A stretch of DNA of 64,000 nucleotides. It comes from Flectonema sp. DT1601 (lineage: Eukaryota > Euglenozoa > Diplonemea > Diplonemida > Diplonemidae). Below the pieces are notes generated by a model, which ran no database searches, was not told where the DNA came from, and saw nothing but the letters and a program-made list of their open reading frames with translations. Shown piece by piece: positions 1 to 11,700 of the stretch (its first letter is position 1; every line of letters begins with the position of its first letter). The stretch covers positions 558,001-622,000 of the forward strand of contig OZ025811.1 in assembly GCA_964019425.1 (NCBI GenBank), written 5' to 3'. Made by a program: the position numbers and the translations under genes.

Positions 1-1033
1 CTTATCCTCAGGGAATCAGCCCGTTCTGATTTCACTGATCCCCAAGTAACAATGACGACAAAAAAGGCAAAGGAAAGGTAGGGAGGGAGGGAGGGAGAGA
101 GAGAGAGAGAGAGCGAGAGAAGGAGGGGGGAAAAGAAGAAAAAGAACATAACAACTTTAAAAAAAAGAGGGGAAAAACTTTATAGGATGGTTTGCAGAAA
201 GAGAATCCATGACGGAGGGGGATATTTGATATAGAATCTTGTAGTGGAGAAAGTACCGTAGTACTACCATAAGTAACACTTACGTGAACGTACAACCTCC
301 CGTGAACTAAACTACAACTACGAAATATATTGCGTTGTTTGCAACAGTAAGAAAAAATATAAGAGAACAAGGGGGGCAAATTGATAGAAGGGGAGTGAAA
401 ACGGTACTTCCTATGAGAGGGGGGAGGGGAGAAGCAGAAAAAAAAAGAACATTCACCGATAAAAAGATACATATGTATATCTCTTGAAAAAACAGCAATG
501 TTCAATTTTTTTATTTTATTTTTTTTTCAAAGGAGAACGATTTTTATTTTTATTTTTTTTAAAAGTTCTAGAGGTTCCATTTAAGCAAGGACTCTTTGAT
601 CTATTAACGCGAAGGAAATCGCATTATCGCATTACTGAACTTTTTAAAACATCTTCAACATTAAATTAAAAAATTTTACTTATATTTTTTTGTTCTCTTT
701 CTTCTGTCATTTTTTCTTCTTGGTTAAAAAACAAAAAAAAAAAAAAAAAAAAAAAAGAGGAGAATCGCATTATTTCAGGTAATTTAGATAGCCTTCTACG
801 GTTCCGAAATCGGGTGACAGCCGTCCAGCTGAATACCTGTCCGATTCAAAGCTAGGTGAAGACGCAATTTCGTTGGATTGATCCGAGAGGAGAAAAAACA
901 TTCAAAGAAATCCGTATTAAAGAAAATGAAGAAAACAATATCAACGTGAGGAGCACATGTTTTTTTGGCTGAATTTTGGCTGAATTTTGGCGATTCGAAA
1001 GTTAACAGATCCTTGTTGGGTGGGTTGATTTCG

Positions 1034-1065
<32 letters not shown>

Positions 1066-2177
1066 TAATAATAATAAAACAAAAAACAATAAATCCCCTG
1101 CCCCCCTCTTTCATGCTTGAAGTGGTTGTTTCCTTTTTGCAAAAGGACGACGGAAAAAAAAAAACAAACAAAAAAAAAATAAAGGTAAAAGTAAAGTGGT
1201 CCATGAATATGCACAAGCGAAAGACACAGAGACATTAGGAAATTACCAAAGCAAGCAGTTCTTCGTGCCAAAAAATGAACCCACGTTGCTATTTTTTTTT
1301 CTCAAAAATGGAATATTTATTTGATTGGTTACAAAATATAAAAACTAACCCTCTACACAACTATCTCACAACATTTTTAACTGGTACTTTCTCTCTTTTC
1401 TTTTTATTTGATTTGATGCCGCGTGAACTGTATTTTTTTTAACCGCAAAGTGAACAATCAGTTCCTTCGAGAAAGACTAATCACCAAATAGTCAACACGA
1501 ACTGCAGCATAATGAGACTATTTTCTATTTGGATCAGATTTCATTTCTAAAAAGATAAAAGTGATTAAGTGGAAAGACTACCATAACAAGGTCACAGGAA
1601 CTGAAGAGAACTTGACGTAAAGGAGGAAAACTGCTAATATTAACCAGGACTAGGGGCTGACACAACCGCTGGCAATGTCAGTTATGATTTAGTGAAGGTG
1701 AGCAACCTTGTATTTGGCTGTGCATCCTTCCGAAATTAGTGAATTTAGTTTGCTTTGAATGTGATTAAGGAAAGGTTGAACAGAATGACACTAACTAATT
1801 GTATGCGACACAATCTTTCTGGCTTTGAATGCGTAAAAAACCCATCCAATCGCTTACTCTTTTTTTACCTTTTTTCCACTTCAAAAAAAAAAAAAAGGTC
1901 AAACGAACAGCACAAATGTAACAACGCAAGTGCGAAACATAAAACGCAAATGAAAAGCATTCTTTTTAACAATGCTGGTCGTTGATAAAACTATACACAA
2001 CGAAGTGCAATGGTATAACAATAGAATTGTATCGTCGCAATCACAGAGTTAAATGGATCGATCGCCTCACAATATCATGTCTTAACAATGGGCAGGGAAA
2101 CAGATTACTTCATGACACTACGTTAATTCGAATCGATTTGTTATATTTGTTTCAAATATTGATGACACCTTCCACAA
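1..2177. other. Gene-poor flank of the paralogue array
   Basis: I see no convincing gene here. Open frames are short and driven by poly(A)/poly(T) or GA-rich tracts (GA-rich at about 79-125, poly(A) near 731-756 and 1,036-1,058). About 1,395-1,697 recurs at 13,613-13,914, and about 1,890-2,177 recurs downstream of the other two paralogues (about 8,395-8,709 and 14,560-14,887). This DNA was therefore duplicated together with the genes. The last ~290 bases are the common 3' flank of the first paralogue. Confidence 0.6.
1395..1697. repeat. Duplicated intergenic block, copy 1
   Basis: This block is nearly identical to 13,613-13,914, starting at the shared word GATGCCGCGTGAACTG and ending at TGATTTAGTGAAG. 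No coding potential or terminal repeats are visible. The two copies mark the ends of a larger segmental duplication that spans the paralogous genes. Confidence 0.75.
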
Positions 2178-5100
2178 TTAGAGGTAAAAAGCTTCGCATC
2201 TAATTACAATGCGATTTCTGCTGCTACCGTAGCTGGACGGAGCAGGCGCTTCAACTTCACTCTCGGAAGGCTCAGGACTTCCTTCCGAAGCTAAGGAATC
2301 GTTTGCAAGAAGCGGGGATGAAGTGTCTCCCCTAATAAGCCCGGCACTAGAACCTCTATGAATAACAGGGCTTGTTGGGTACAGTTCGGTTGTGGCTTCT
2401 TCCTCTTCGATGAGAGCACTGTTACGGTGCATAAGACGTGCTCCAACACGACGTTTGAGTTTCATGTCAACAACGTACGTCGCAAAGTCCCAAATCATCT
2501 TGAGAGCAACAACAATAGCTGACACCAACAACAACCAAGTCGCCAACGTGTACATCACTCCATCAGTGGCTTTGTGCGCCCAAAGACCCACAGTCATTAG
2601 AAGTACAGCTACAAACATAAGAATAGCCAGTAACCCAGCTAACAAGTTGTCAAACACAGCTGCAAAAGGTTTTAACAAGACAATGCTCAAGGCAAACGCT
2701 CCAAACAGAAGGCAAATAAATACGTTTCTTGTGTTGCAGAGAAGTTCGTTGGAGCCAGGTTGCCACGCAGAGAAGAAACTGAGAGACAACAAGACTGAGA
2801 TTTCCACAATTACGAAATAAGCCTTGTTAGCTTTGTAAGATTCAAACACCACACCATACTGCTCTACAAAGTAACTGTCAGCTTCAACTGGTACCCAAAT
2901 ATGCTGCCCAAAAACAAAACTGTAGACCTTAGCCTTCATTCCTGTATAAACTTTGAACTTCTCGGTTGAGTTTTCAGTCATCTTCAGTACCAATGGGTCG
3001 TCCGGATGGACTCTTGGATCTGGAATTTGCATTGCTTCCCTTGAAATCCTTGACAACACCTTTTTCCAAATGATGAATGGCGAGGCCAAACACAATGACA
3101 GAACCGTCCACCCAATGACCAGTGTTCCTGCGTTTGACTCCGAAGGTGAAAACACAACTCTGCAAGCGATCAAACTAGTTCCTTGGAGCAGGTACAGGTA
3201 TGGTAAAAGCAATAGTCCAGGCATTTTAGTGTCGCCCATTGACTTCTCAACGCTGCCACTCACGCGGTAAAGGAAGAATACCACTATCGCTTGGAGCATT
3301 CCCAGTCCGATCAAGATGACAGGATTCATAACCAGAGCAGCTGCCATGTACTTTCGATGCTCCCCCGCGAATTCAAATCCGATCCGCGAAGGGTGATATT
3401 CCCAATCCAACTGCTCAGCCTCCTGCAAATCGACATCGTCAACGCTGCAACCAAATGACATAGCGATGTTTAACTTCGCAACGCTACCAACACCTCCCGC
3501 AGATAACACGACAGCTGATGCGACACCAGCTGCTGCCGCTGCTGTTTCGACCTTCTTTTTCTCTTCTGCTGGCAGCCTACCAATACCAGTCGATGTATCC
3601 TTTGGAGGTTCCTCAGCTGCTTGCAGTGGAGGGCTTTTTGTTGGAATACTCGTTGGTGAAGCTGTCGCAGGGGCTGACGTTGGAATTGACGTTGGAACAA
3701 TAGTAGCTGGTGCTGCAGTTGGAATGCTCGTCGGTGCATTTGTCGTTGGGATTGCAGTTGGAATTGCCGTCGGGATCGGGATTGCCGTCGGCACTGCGGT
3801 TGGAACCGCAGTCGTTGGCAATGAAGTCGGCACCGCGATCGGGATTGCTGTCGGCACTGCGGTTGGAACCGCAGTTGTTGGCAATGAAGTCGGCACTGCG
3901 GTCGGGATTGCAGTTGGAACTGCGGTTGGAACTGCGGTTGGAACTGCGGTTGGAACTGCGGTTGGAACCGCAGTTGTTGGCAATGCAGTCGGCACTGCGG
4001 TCGGGATTGCGGTTGGAACTGCGGTTGGAACTGCGGTCGGCGCTACAGTAGGAACTACGGTTGGTGGTACTGCGGTTGGAACTGCGGTTGGCGGTACTGC
4101 GGTTGGAACTGCGGTCGGCGCTACAGTAGGAACTGCGGTTGGTGGTACTGCGGTTGGAACTGCAGTTGGAACTGCGGTCGGAACTGCAGTTGGAACTGCG
4201 GTTGGTGGTACTGCGGTCGGCACTGCAGTTGGAACTGCAGTTGGTACTGACGTTGGGACTGCAGTGGGAGTAGGCGTTGGGGGTGTCATGGGCTGTTGTG
4301 TTGGAACTGCGGTTGGAACTGCGGTCGGCATTGCAGTAGGAACTGCAGTTGGTGCGGCGGTAGGCACTGTAGTAGGAACTGCAGTTGGTACGGCGGTAGG
4401 CACTGTAGTGGGAACTGCAGTTGGTACGGCGGTAGGCACTGTAGTAGGAACTGCGGTCGGCACGGTGGTTGGCACGACGGTTGGCGCGGCGGTTGGAACT
4501 GGTGTCGGTGGAGGCGTCGGAGGCGGAGCGGGTGTACCTAGGCTCCCCTGAATTGTTACTGATTTCCCCCACAATCCACCACGGCAGGCGTTCTCAGTCA
4601 CACACCAAATAGCATCTAAACCACCTTGAGGGAAGTTACATGCGTTTATAGATTGGCATTCGAGAGTACAAGATGCAGGATCGTTAGGGCAGCTTGGAAA
4701 TCCAGATAGTGAATGGCAACTTTGTTCGCCATCACACTTCGTCGTACATGAGTCACGTACATTTCGACAAGTATGAGAAGCAGAAGCACATGCGTTGTAT
4801 CCGAGGCACTTCGTATTACAAGTAGAAGCATATCCACAATCTATATCTGTATAACCACAAGCCTCGGTAGCGGTGCAGGAGATATCAATGGCACCACCCT
4901 GAGCTTGATTTTTGTGTCTCACTTGAAGTTCATAACAAGCTCGATTTGATATGCAGTTAATGTCACACGTACCTCCGTCTTGTTCGGGGCAGTTTATACG
5001 CGTACCTCTGCAAGAGCTCCGTCTGTCACAAGTAAGATGACAAAGATTGGTATTGGGGCAATTTATGGTGGCATCACCACAGCCGTCCTCCTCTTTGCAT

Positions 5101-5639
5101 TTCATTGTTAACTTACCACCAGCACCATTTATAGTCGCATCAAAGCAGCCCTTATTAAGTTCGCACTTGACGTCGCACTTGCCATCTGGGCAGTTGATGG
5201 TCATCTCTTCGCAACCATTCCACTTGCACTCCAGAGCAAGATCTCCAGTAGAAGGACTGTTTCTGACAATCCTGCTGGAAGGGCTTTTGCATCCTTGTTG
5301 ATCGCATCTCATTGTTAACTTTCCAGTCTTTGGCTGTTTCACTATGATACCAGCACACCCATCGTATCCTTCGCACAGAACTTCGCAGTTACTGTCATCT
5401 CCACAGTTTACTCTCATATTAGCACACCCATCCCTACCAGTACATCTAACTTTACAATCTTGAGTATCATGACAATTAACAGTACAGCCTGCACAAGTAG
5501 TTCCAGAGCATGTCATAGACCCAAAGGCCGAGCTTGGAAAGTTTACAGTTCCTCCTCCCTGACACCCACTCTGGTCAACCGTTACGGCATTCGCCTGGGC
5601 GAGTATTGCCCATATTAGAATTATTCTTGTGAGTATCAT
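2178..5639 (-). CDS. Cys-rich, Pro/Thr-stalked multi-pass membrane protein, paralogue 1
   Basis: This encodes 1,153 residues. The start is the ATG at 5,639 because it opens a clean signal peptide (MILTRIILIWAILAQANA) shared by all three paralogues; the 62-residue upstream extension of the frame is lost in paralogue 2 by a one-base length difference. Residues ~19-365 form a secreted domain with about 46 cysteines in short repeats of the type TINCP-x(n)-C-x3-C-x4-GC, likely all disulfide-bonded. Residues ~366-665 are a VPTA/PTT stalk, probably rigid and possibly O-glycosylated. A hydrophobic Ala/Val/Gly segment near 697-718 is followed by about seven further membrane spans from ~764 to ~1,070, then an acidic, Ser-rich tail. 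The architecture suggests a cell-surface adhesin or sensor anchored by a polytopic domain; the exact family is not recognised. The stop is TAA and no introns are seen in the coding part. All three copies have TTCAG directly before GACAACATG, so a 5' leader splice acceptor is possible. Confidence 0.9.
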   Translation of the reverse strand: MILTRIILIWAILAQANAVTVDQSGCQGGGTVNFPSSAFGSMTCSGTTCAGCTVNCHDTQDCKVRCTGRDGCANMRVNCGDDSNCEVLCEGYDGCAGIIVKQPKTGKLTMRCDQQGCKSPSSRIVRNSPSTGDLALECKWNGCEEMTINCPDGKCDVKCELNKGCFDATINGAGGKLTMKCKEEDGCGDATINCPNTNLCHLTCDRRSSCRGTRINCPEQDGGTCDINCISNRACYELQVRHKNQAQGGAIDISCTATEACGYTDIDCGYASTCNTKCLGYNACASASHTCRNVRDSCTTKCDGEQSCHSLSGFPSCPNDPASCTLECQSINACNFPQGGLDAIWCVTENACRGGLWGKSVTIQGSLGTPAPPPTPPPTPVPTAAPTVVPTTVPTAVPTTVPTAVPTAVPTTVPTAVPTAVPTTVPTAAPTAVPTAMPTAVPTAVPTQQPMTPPTPTPTAVPTSVPTAVPTAVPTAVPPTAVPTAVPTAVPTAVPTAVPPTAVPTVAPTAVPTAVPPTAVPTAVPPTVVPTVAPTAVPTAVPTAIPTAVPTALPTTAVPTAVPTAVPTAVPTAVPTAIPTAVPTSLPTTAVPTAVPTAIPIAVPTSLPTTAVPTAVPTAIPIPTAIPTAIPTTNAPTSIPTAAPATIVPTSIPTSAPATASPTSIPTKSPPLQAAEEPPKDTSTGIGRLPAEEKKKVETAAAAAGVASAVVLSAGGVGSVAKLNIAMSFGCSVDDVDLQEAEQLDWEYHPSRIGFEFAGEHRKYMAAALVMNPVILIGLGMLQAIVVFFLYRVSGSVEKSMGDTKMPGLLLLPYLYLLQGTSLIACRVVFSPSESNAGTLVIGWTVLSLCLASPFIIWKKVLSRISREAMQIPDPRVHPDDPLVLKMTENSTEKFKVYTGMKAKVYSFVFGQHIWVPVEADSYFVEQYGVVFESYKANKAYFVIVEISVLLSLSFFSAWQPGSNELLCNTRNVFICLLFGAFALSIVLLKPFAAVFDNLLAGLLAILMFVAVLLMTVGLWAHKATDGVMYTLATWLLLVSAIVVALKMIWDFATYVVDMKLKRRVGARLMHRNSALIEEEEATTELYPTSPVIHRGSSAGLIRGDTSSPLLANDSLASEGSPEPSESEVEAPAPSSYGSSRNRIVIRCEAFYL
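3640..4540 (-). repeat. Coding minisatellite for the PT-rich stalk, paralogue 1
   Basis: Twelve-base units encode Val-Pro-Thr-Ala and variants, with occasional extra Pro codons (PPTA) and ATA/Ile variants, giving about 300 residues. The minus strand is C-rich and the plus strand G-rich, so the complement reads as spurious VGTA frames. The unit order differs from the other two paralogues, as expected for slippage or unequal exchange. Confidence 0.9.
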
Positions 5640-6330
5640 GTTGTCCTGAAGTTCAAAATACCGGTATATAACTTTACACAAGAACCAATTGATTCCAGCA
5701 CGAATACTTAAAGATGATTTCCTATCCCTGAGGTAGTAGAAATTGAAGGTAGAATGATTTAAAGTCAAACCGTGAAATTCACTCGTACCCATTATCGTGG
5801 TGCGAATAGTCTGATATGAAGGCAATGTTCTGGAAGACTACGTGTGTATCATCAGAAAACCCTTTCCTATCTTTCATCTATAAAGTCTTTGAGCCGCACT
5901 ACTCCCCAGGGCAGTAGCGGCTGAAAAAGTGAAGTTCAATACACAAGCTACGTGATTCGAACACCTTGAAGAGAACAGGACATAACGATATGATCAGTCA
6001 GACACAAATTCAACCTCAATTTGAATGATTCATAAGGAATAGCAAAGCATTCCTCTCTCCAAGCCAGTGTCTCTTCAAGACACTGCTCAGAGCACGAGAG
6101 CTAGCCTCATCACAGTTTGAGAAGATGCAAGCGTATTCTCGATCGGTCAGGTGACCTGCACATCCGCAGGCCACACGCTTGCAGGGATTGTTTCACTCAA
6201 CAGTAGTAATAATACTTCGTAACAGTCATTTTATTTATTTACTTTTGTTTGCGCAACCAGAAATTCCAATAAGGAACAGACCAAGTAAGTTACACTGTCC
6301 ACGATTCTTTTACTACCGAACAAAAAAAAT
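5640..6330. repeat. Shared 5' flank of paralogues 1 and 2
   Basis: This region is almost identical to 12,394-13,078 upstream of paralogue 2, but not to the region upstream of paralogue 3, where similarity stops about 50 bases from the ATG. It should hold the promoter and any 5' leader of genes 1 and 2. It also holds a small Cys-rich open frame on the minus strand (6,016-6,192). No TATA-like or initiator motif can be called with confidence. Confidence 0.7.
6016..6192 (-). pseudogene. Small Cys-rich open frame, possible exon or gene tail
   Basis: The minus strand reads about 58 codons without a methionine start and ends in TGA. The peptide has a compact C-x4-C-x-C-x2-H cluster (CKRVACGCAGH), then two further cysteines (ACIFSNCDE) and a basic helix-like end (VLKRHWLGERN). 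Composition and codon use look like real protein rather than noise, and the copy at 12,771-12,947 is identical. It could be the last exon of an older gene, or a zinc-binding fragment carried along in the duplication. The family is not recognised. The same DNA can also fold into several stems, so a structured RNA is the alternative reading. Confidence 0.4.
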
Positions 6331-6980
6331 TGTCACATCTAACTTTTCTTAAGTTAGAATATGGAATGAGTTTTATTGAAAAAAAAAAATGAGTAAACCA
6401 GGGGCAATAATTACAACTTGGTCCACCGGGCTGGTGACAATGTTCCAACGTAGCATGCTAGGGCTAAGACAAGAGATGCGCCTGACGCGGGTGGAGTAGA
6501 GTCTTGTTATGTTTTGGAGCGCAACGTTTTCGAACTACCCACAATATACCCGTCAGGAGGCAACTTGTACTTGGCTTACAATTTTAAAGACTACCGGTTT
6601 TCTCAGATAGAATTCCAGCAGACAAAGAAAAGTAAAAGAACTGTACTAGCATGTGGTTTCTTCCCGGCATCTTCGCTTCGGCGAAAAAAAAAAAAAATAA
6701 AATAAAATAAAATAAAATAGAATAGTTTAGTTTAGTTTAGTTTAGTTTAGTTAGCAAAATACAAACAGATGACTACGAGGGGTCTGGGTAGCCCGCATCA
6801 GTAAGGACCCAAACGCGAAGATTGTAGTTTCATAGTATTGGCTGGAAGTGATCGACTTCCAGCCTCCACCTTGCCCAGAGGCTAACAGGTTGTAAACAAC
6901 TAAAGAAAATAAAAGAGAAACGATCTGGGAGTGGGGGGAAGGTGAAAAAAAATAAAAAATCATCTTTCTTTCATATACAT

Positions 6981-7040
6981 CTTTCTTTATAATACGACCA
7001 CATGTGCCATATGGCACATGTGGTCGTATTATAAAGAAAG
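6981..7040. repeat. 60-bp perfect palindrome
   Basis: The 30-base arm 6,981-7,010 is exactly complementary to 7,011-7,040 with no spacer; the centre reads GTGCCATATGGCAC. The pairing stops sharply on both sides. It is not part of an element that I can delimit. Confidence 0.95.
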
Positions 7041-7330
7041 CCACACTCCACGAAAGAAAATAGAAAACCCCGGAACAGTACCGAGGATCGTTCACCCTCA
7101 GTTGTCCAAAGCATTATAAGTGTACTGTGGGCTTACCGAAAAGCTTTAGAAATGTACCACAAAAGATTTGGGCAGCACATAGCCATATCACTCAGCAAGA
7201 AATGAAAACCAAAAGGATCAGGTAAGATGACAGTCAGTTTAAGGGTCATAACTGCGCCGGACCGAATAGAATAAGAAAATAAGATTTGTGAAAAAAATAA
7301 ATAAATTGTTCTGACGTACAAAATTAGTGT

Positions 7331-7504
7331 ATCAAAGCTAGCACTTCATTGTACTAAAATTGAACCCACATTGCTAACTTCTTAATGCAGAATAATTAGT
7401 AGATTTGGTTTTTTAAGATAATAACCAGCACCCCTCATAATATCTTTAACACGAATGACGGTAAAAATAAGAGCGGTACCATGTTTTATTTTTATTTGTT
7501 TTAA
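7331..7504. repeat. Duplicated intergenic block (second copy 13,122-13,293)
   Basis: The block starts at ATCAAAGCTAGCACTTCATT and is almost identical to 13,122-13,293. In the second place it sits directly behind the duplicated 5' flank of paralogue 2, so the duplication junctions differ between copies. Confidence 0.7.
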
Positions 7505-8709
7505 ATAGTTGTAGTGCCCTCACCCGTTGATACCACACTTTTTTTTGTGGACACTACAACCATGGTTTTATCTCTATTCTTTTTTTATATCCTTTGAATA
7601 CTTAGTGAGCTTGCACAGTGAACAATTAGTTCACAGCATTATCAACAAGTATTTTCAAAAGCAAAATTTTCAAAAAAAAAAAAAAAAAAAAAAAAAGAAC
7701 GAAGAACGAAGAACGAAGAACGAAGAAAAAAAATAATTAAAAAAAAAGTACACAACACAACTTCCTTAATCCAACACCCACACAAGTACCGAGTGTATAT
7801 CAAAAACAAATTTCGTGTCACATCTCAGAGCTTTATTTATAGTACTTAACTGGAAAAAAAGAATATCCATGGCTGTTTGTAGTCTGAGTTAGTAACTTGC
7901 ATGGGCAAGAAGAAAAAAAAACCATTCAGATAAAGCCTTATATTTTGTTGTTCGCAGACAGGTAATACTGACCTTGGCACAGGTAAACTAGATAACATTT
8001 GACCACAATTAGGCTCTTAATCTGAACAGTTTCTTCTCCGACTTTGACGGTGCAAAAGAAAATTGGCTTTATCTTAAACTATACAGAAAAAATAGTATAA
8101 AAAAAAAACACTGATTGATGTCACGAAACCAGGGAGAAAAAAGAGAAAAAAAAAGAATGAAAAAAAAAAAAAGAGAACGAACAAACGAACGAATGGAAAC
8201 AAGATAATTGTGGTACTTTAGTTTAGTTCTTACGAAAAAAAAAAGAGTACAGGAAAGAAATGGAAAGACGAACTTAATATTTTCTTAATTTTTCTCCACC
8301 TAGATGTATATTTTTTTTTTCATTTTCCTTTTGTTCTTTTTTCTTACTTTTTTTTCACGTTAAAAAAAAAAAAAAAAAAAAAAAATCCACAAATCAAAAT
8401 CAAACGAGCGGACTCGAACGTAACAACGCAAGTGCGAAAATTAAAATGCAGAGGAAGAAATGTTTCCAACAATACTACTTGCTGATGAAACCATACACAA
8501 CGAAGTGCAATGGTATAACAATAGAATTGCAAATTGCAATCGCACTGAGTCAAATGGGTCGATCGCCTCAAATTATCATATTATATCTAACAACAGAGAT
8601 TAGAGCCATATGTATGCAGTTTGGCAGGGAAACAGATTACTTCATGACACTACGTTAATTCGAATCGATTTGTTATATTTGTTTCAAATATTGATGACAC
8701 CTTCCACAA

Positions 8710-11700
8710 TTAGAGGTAAAAAGCTTCGCATCTAATTACAATGCGATTTCTGCTGCTACCGTAGCTGGACGGAGCAGGCGCTTCAACTTCACTCTCGGAA
8801 GGCTCAGGACTTCCTTCCGAAGCTAATGAATCGTTTGCAAGAAGCGGGGATGAAGTGTCTCCCCTAATGAGCCCGACGTTAGAACCTCTATGAATAACAG
8901 GGCTTGTTGGGTACAGTTCGGTTGTGGCTTCTTCTTCTTCGATGACAGCACTGTTACGGTGCATAAGACGTGCTCCAACACGACGTTTGAGTTTCATGTC
9001 AACAACGTACGTCGCAAAGTCCCAAATCATCTTGATAGCAACAACAATAGCTGACACCAACAACAACCAAGTCGCTAACGTGTACATCGCTCCATCAGTG
9101 GCTTTGTGTGCCCAAAGACCCACAGTCATTAGAAGTACAGCTACAAACATAAGAATAGCCAGCAACCCAGCTAACAAGTTGTCAAACACAGCTGCAAAAG
9201 GTTTTAACAAGACAATGCTCAAGGCAAACGCTCCAAACAGAAGGCAAATAAATACGTTTCTTGTGTTGCAGAGAAGTTCGTTGGAGCCAGGTTGCCACGC
9301 AGAGAAGAAACTGAGAGACAACAAGACTGAGATTTCCACAATTACGAAATAAGCCTTGTTAGCTTTGTAAGATTCAAACACCACACCATACTGCTCTACA
9401 AAGTAACTGTCAGCTTCAACTGGTACCCAAATATGCTGCCCAAAAACAAAACTGTAGACCTTAGCCTTCATTCCTGTATAAACTTTGAACTTCTCGGTTG
9501 AGTTTTCAGTCATCTTCAGCACCAATGGGTCGTCCGGATGGACTCTTGGATCTGGAATTTGCATTGCTTCTCTTGAAATCCTTGACAACACCTTTTTCCA
9601 AATGATGAATGGCGAGGCCAAACACAATGACAGAACCGTCCACCCAATGACCAGTGTTCCTGCGTTTGACTCCGAAGGCTGAAACACAACTCTGCAAGCG
9701 ATCAAACTAGTTCCTTGGAGCAGGTACAGGTATGGTAAAAGCAATAGTCCAGGCATTTTAGTGTCGCCCATTGACTTCTCAACGCTGCCACTCACGCGGT
9801 AAAGGAAGAATACCACTATCGCTTGGAGCATTCCCAGTCCGATCAAGATGACAGGATTCATAACCAGAGCAGCTGCCATGTACTTTCGATGCTCCCCCGC
9901 GAATTCAAATCCGATCCGCGAAGGGTGAAATTCCCAATCCAACTGCTCAGCCTCCTGCAAATCGACATCGTCAACGCTGCAACCAAATGACATAGCGATG
10001 TTTAACTTCGCAACGCTACCAACACCTCCCGCAGATAACACGACAGCTGATGCGACACCAGCTGCTGCCGCTGCTGTTTCGACCTTCTTTTTTTCTTCTG
10101 CTGGCAGCCTACCAATACCAGTCGATGTATCCTTTGGAGGTTCCTCAGCTGCTTGCAGTGGAGGGCTTTTTGTTGGAATACTCGTTGGTGAAGCTGTCGC
10201 AGGGGCTGACGTTGGAATTGACGTTGGAACAATAGTAGCTGGTGCTGCAGTTGGAATGCTCGTCGGTGCATTTGTCGTTGGGATTGCAGTTGGAATTGCC
10301 GTCGGGATCGGGATTGCCGTCGGCAATGAAGTTGGTATTGCGATCGGGACGGCGGTTGGAACTGCAGTTGGAATTGCGGTTGGTACTGCGGTCGGGACAG
10401 CAGTTGGAACTGCGGTTGGAATTGCGGTTGGAATTGCGGTTGGAACTGCGGTTGGTACTGCGGTCGGGACAGCAGTTGGAACTGCGGTTGGAATTGCGGT
10501 TGGAATTGCGGTTGGAACTGCGGTTGGAACTGCGGTTGGTACTGCGGTCGGGACAGCAGTTGGAACTGCGGTTGGAATTGCGGTTGGAATTGCGGTTGGA
10601 ACTGCGGTTGGAACTGCGGTTGGAATTGCGGTTGGAACTGCGGTTGGAACTGCGGTTGGAACTGCGGTTGGTACTGCGGTCGGGACAGCAGTTGGAACTG
10701 CGGTTGGAATTGCGGTGGGAACTGCGGTTGGTACTGCGGTCGGGACGGCGGTTGGAACTGCAGTTGGTACTGCGGTCGGGACGGCGGTTGGAACTGCGGT
10801 TGGTATTGCGGTCGGGACGGCGGTTGGTACTGTGGTCGGGATGGCGGTTGGAACTGCGGTTGGTACTGTGGTCGGGATTGCAGTTGGAACTGCGGTTGGT
10901 ACCCCGGTCGGGATTGCAGTTGGAACTGCGGTTGGTACTGTGGTCGGGATTGCAGTTGGAACTGCAGTTGGTACTGACGTTGGGACTGCAGTGGGAGTAG
11001 GCGTTGGGGGTGTCATGGGCTGTTGTGTTGGAACTGCGGTCGGCACTGCAGTTGGTGCTGCGGTCGGCATTGCAGTTGGTATTGAGGTTGGCACTGCAGT
11101 AGGAACTGCGGTTGGTACGTTGGTTGGGACTGCTGTTGGTACAGAAGTTGGCACGACAGTTGGCGAGGCGGTTGGCACGGCGGTAGGCACTGTAGTAGGA
11201 ACTGCGGTCGGCACGGTGGTTGGCACGACGGTTGGCGCGGCGGTTGGAACTGGTGTCGGTGGAGGCGTCGGAGGCGGAGCGGGTGTACCTAGTCTCCCCT
11301 GAATTGTTACTGATTTCCCCCACAATCCACGGCAGGCGCTCTCAGTCACACACCAAACAGCATCTAAACCACCAGCTTGATTGAATGGTTCACATGCGTT
11401 TATCACGTTGCATTCGACAGTACAAGATGCAGGATCGTTAGGGCAGCTTGGAAATCCAGATAGTAAATAGCAACTTTGTTCGCCATCACACTTCGTCGTA
11501 CATGAGTCACGTACATTTCGACAAGTATGAGAAGCAGAAGCACATGCGTTGCGTCCGAGGCACTTCGTATTACAAGTAGAAGCATATCCACAATCTATAT
11601 CTGTATAACCACAAGCCTCGGTAGAGGTGCAGGAGATATCAATGGCACCACCCTGAGCTTGATTTTTGTGTCTCACTTGAAGTTCATAACAAGCTCGATT

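Larger units (their letters stand above)
6331..8394. other. Intergenic DNA between paralogues 1 and 2
   Basis: No gene is supported. Contents: a tract of short AT-rich repeats at ~6,685-6,750, a 60-bp perfect palindrome at 6,981-7,040, a duplicated block at 7,331-7,504, a GAAC/GAAGAAC-like simple repeat at ~7,697-7,735, and poly(A) runs near 8,100-8,175 and 8,361-8,385. Confidence 0.6.

Noticed and set aside
32-1271. Several minus-strand frames rich in Phe/Ser/Leu
   Set aside because: They are produced by poly(A), GA and polypurine tracts on the other strand and have no protein-like features.
3466-4551. Long plus-strand frames rich in Val-Gly-Thr-Ala opposite the stalk repeats (also 9,998-11,302 and 16,176-16,892)
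   Set aside because: They are the complement of the VPTA-coding minisatellite; length and composition follow from the repeat, and the frames end with it.
5640-5825. N-terminal extension of paralogue 1 beyond the signal peptide
   Set aside because: The extension is not conserved: paralogue 2 has a one-base difference and paralogue 3 an unrelated flank. The downstream ATG opens a proper signal peptide in all three.
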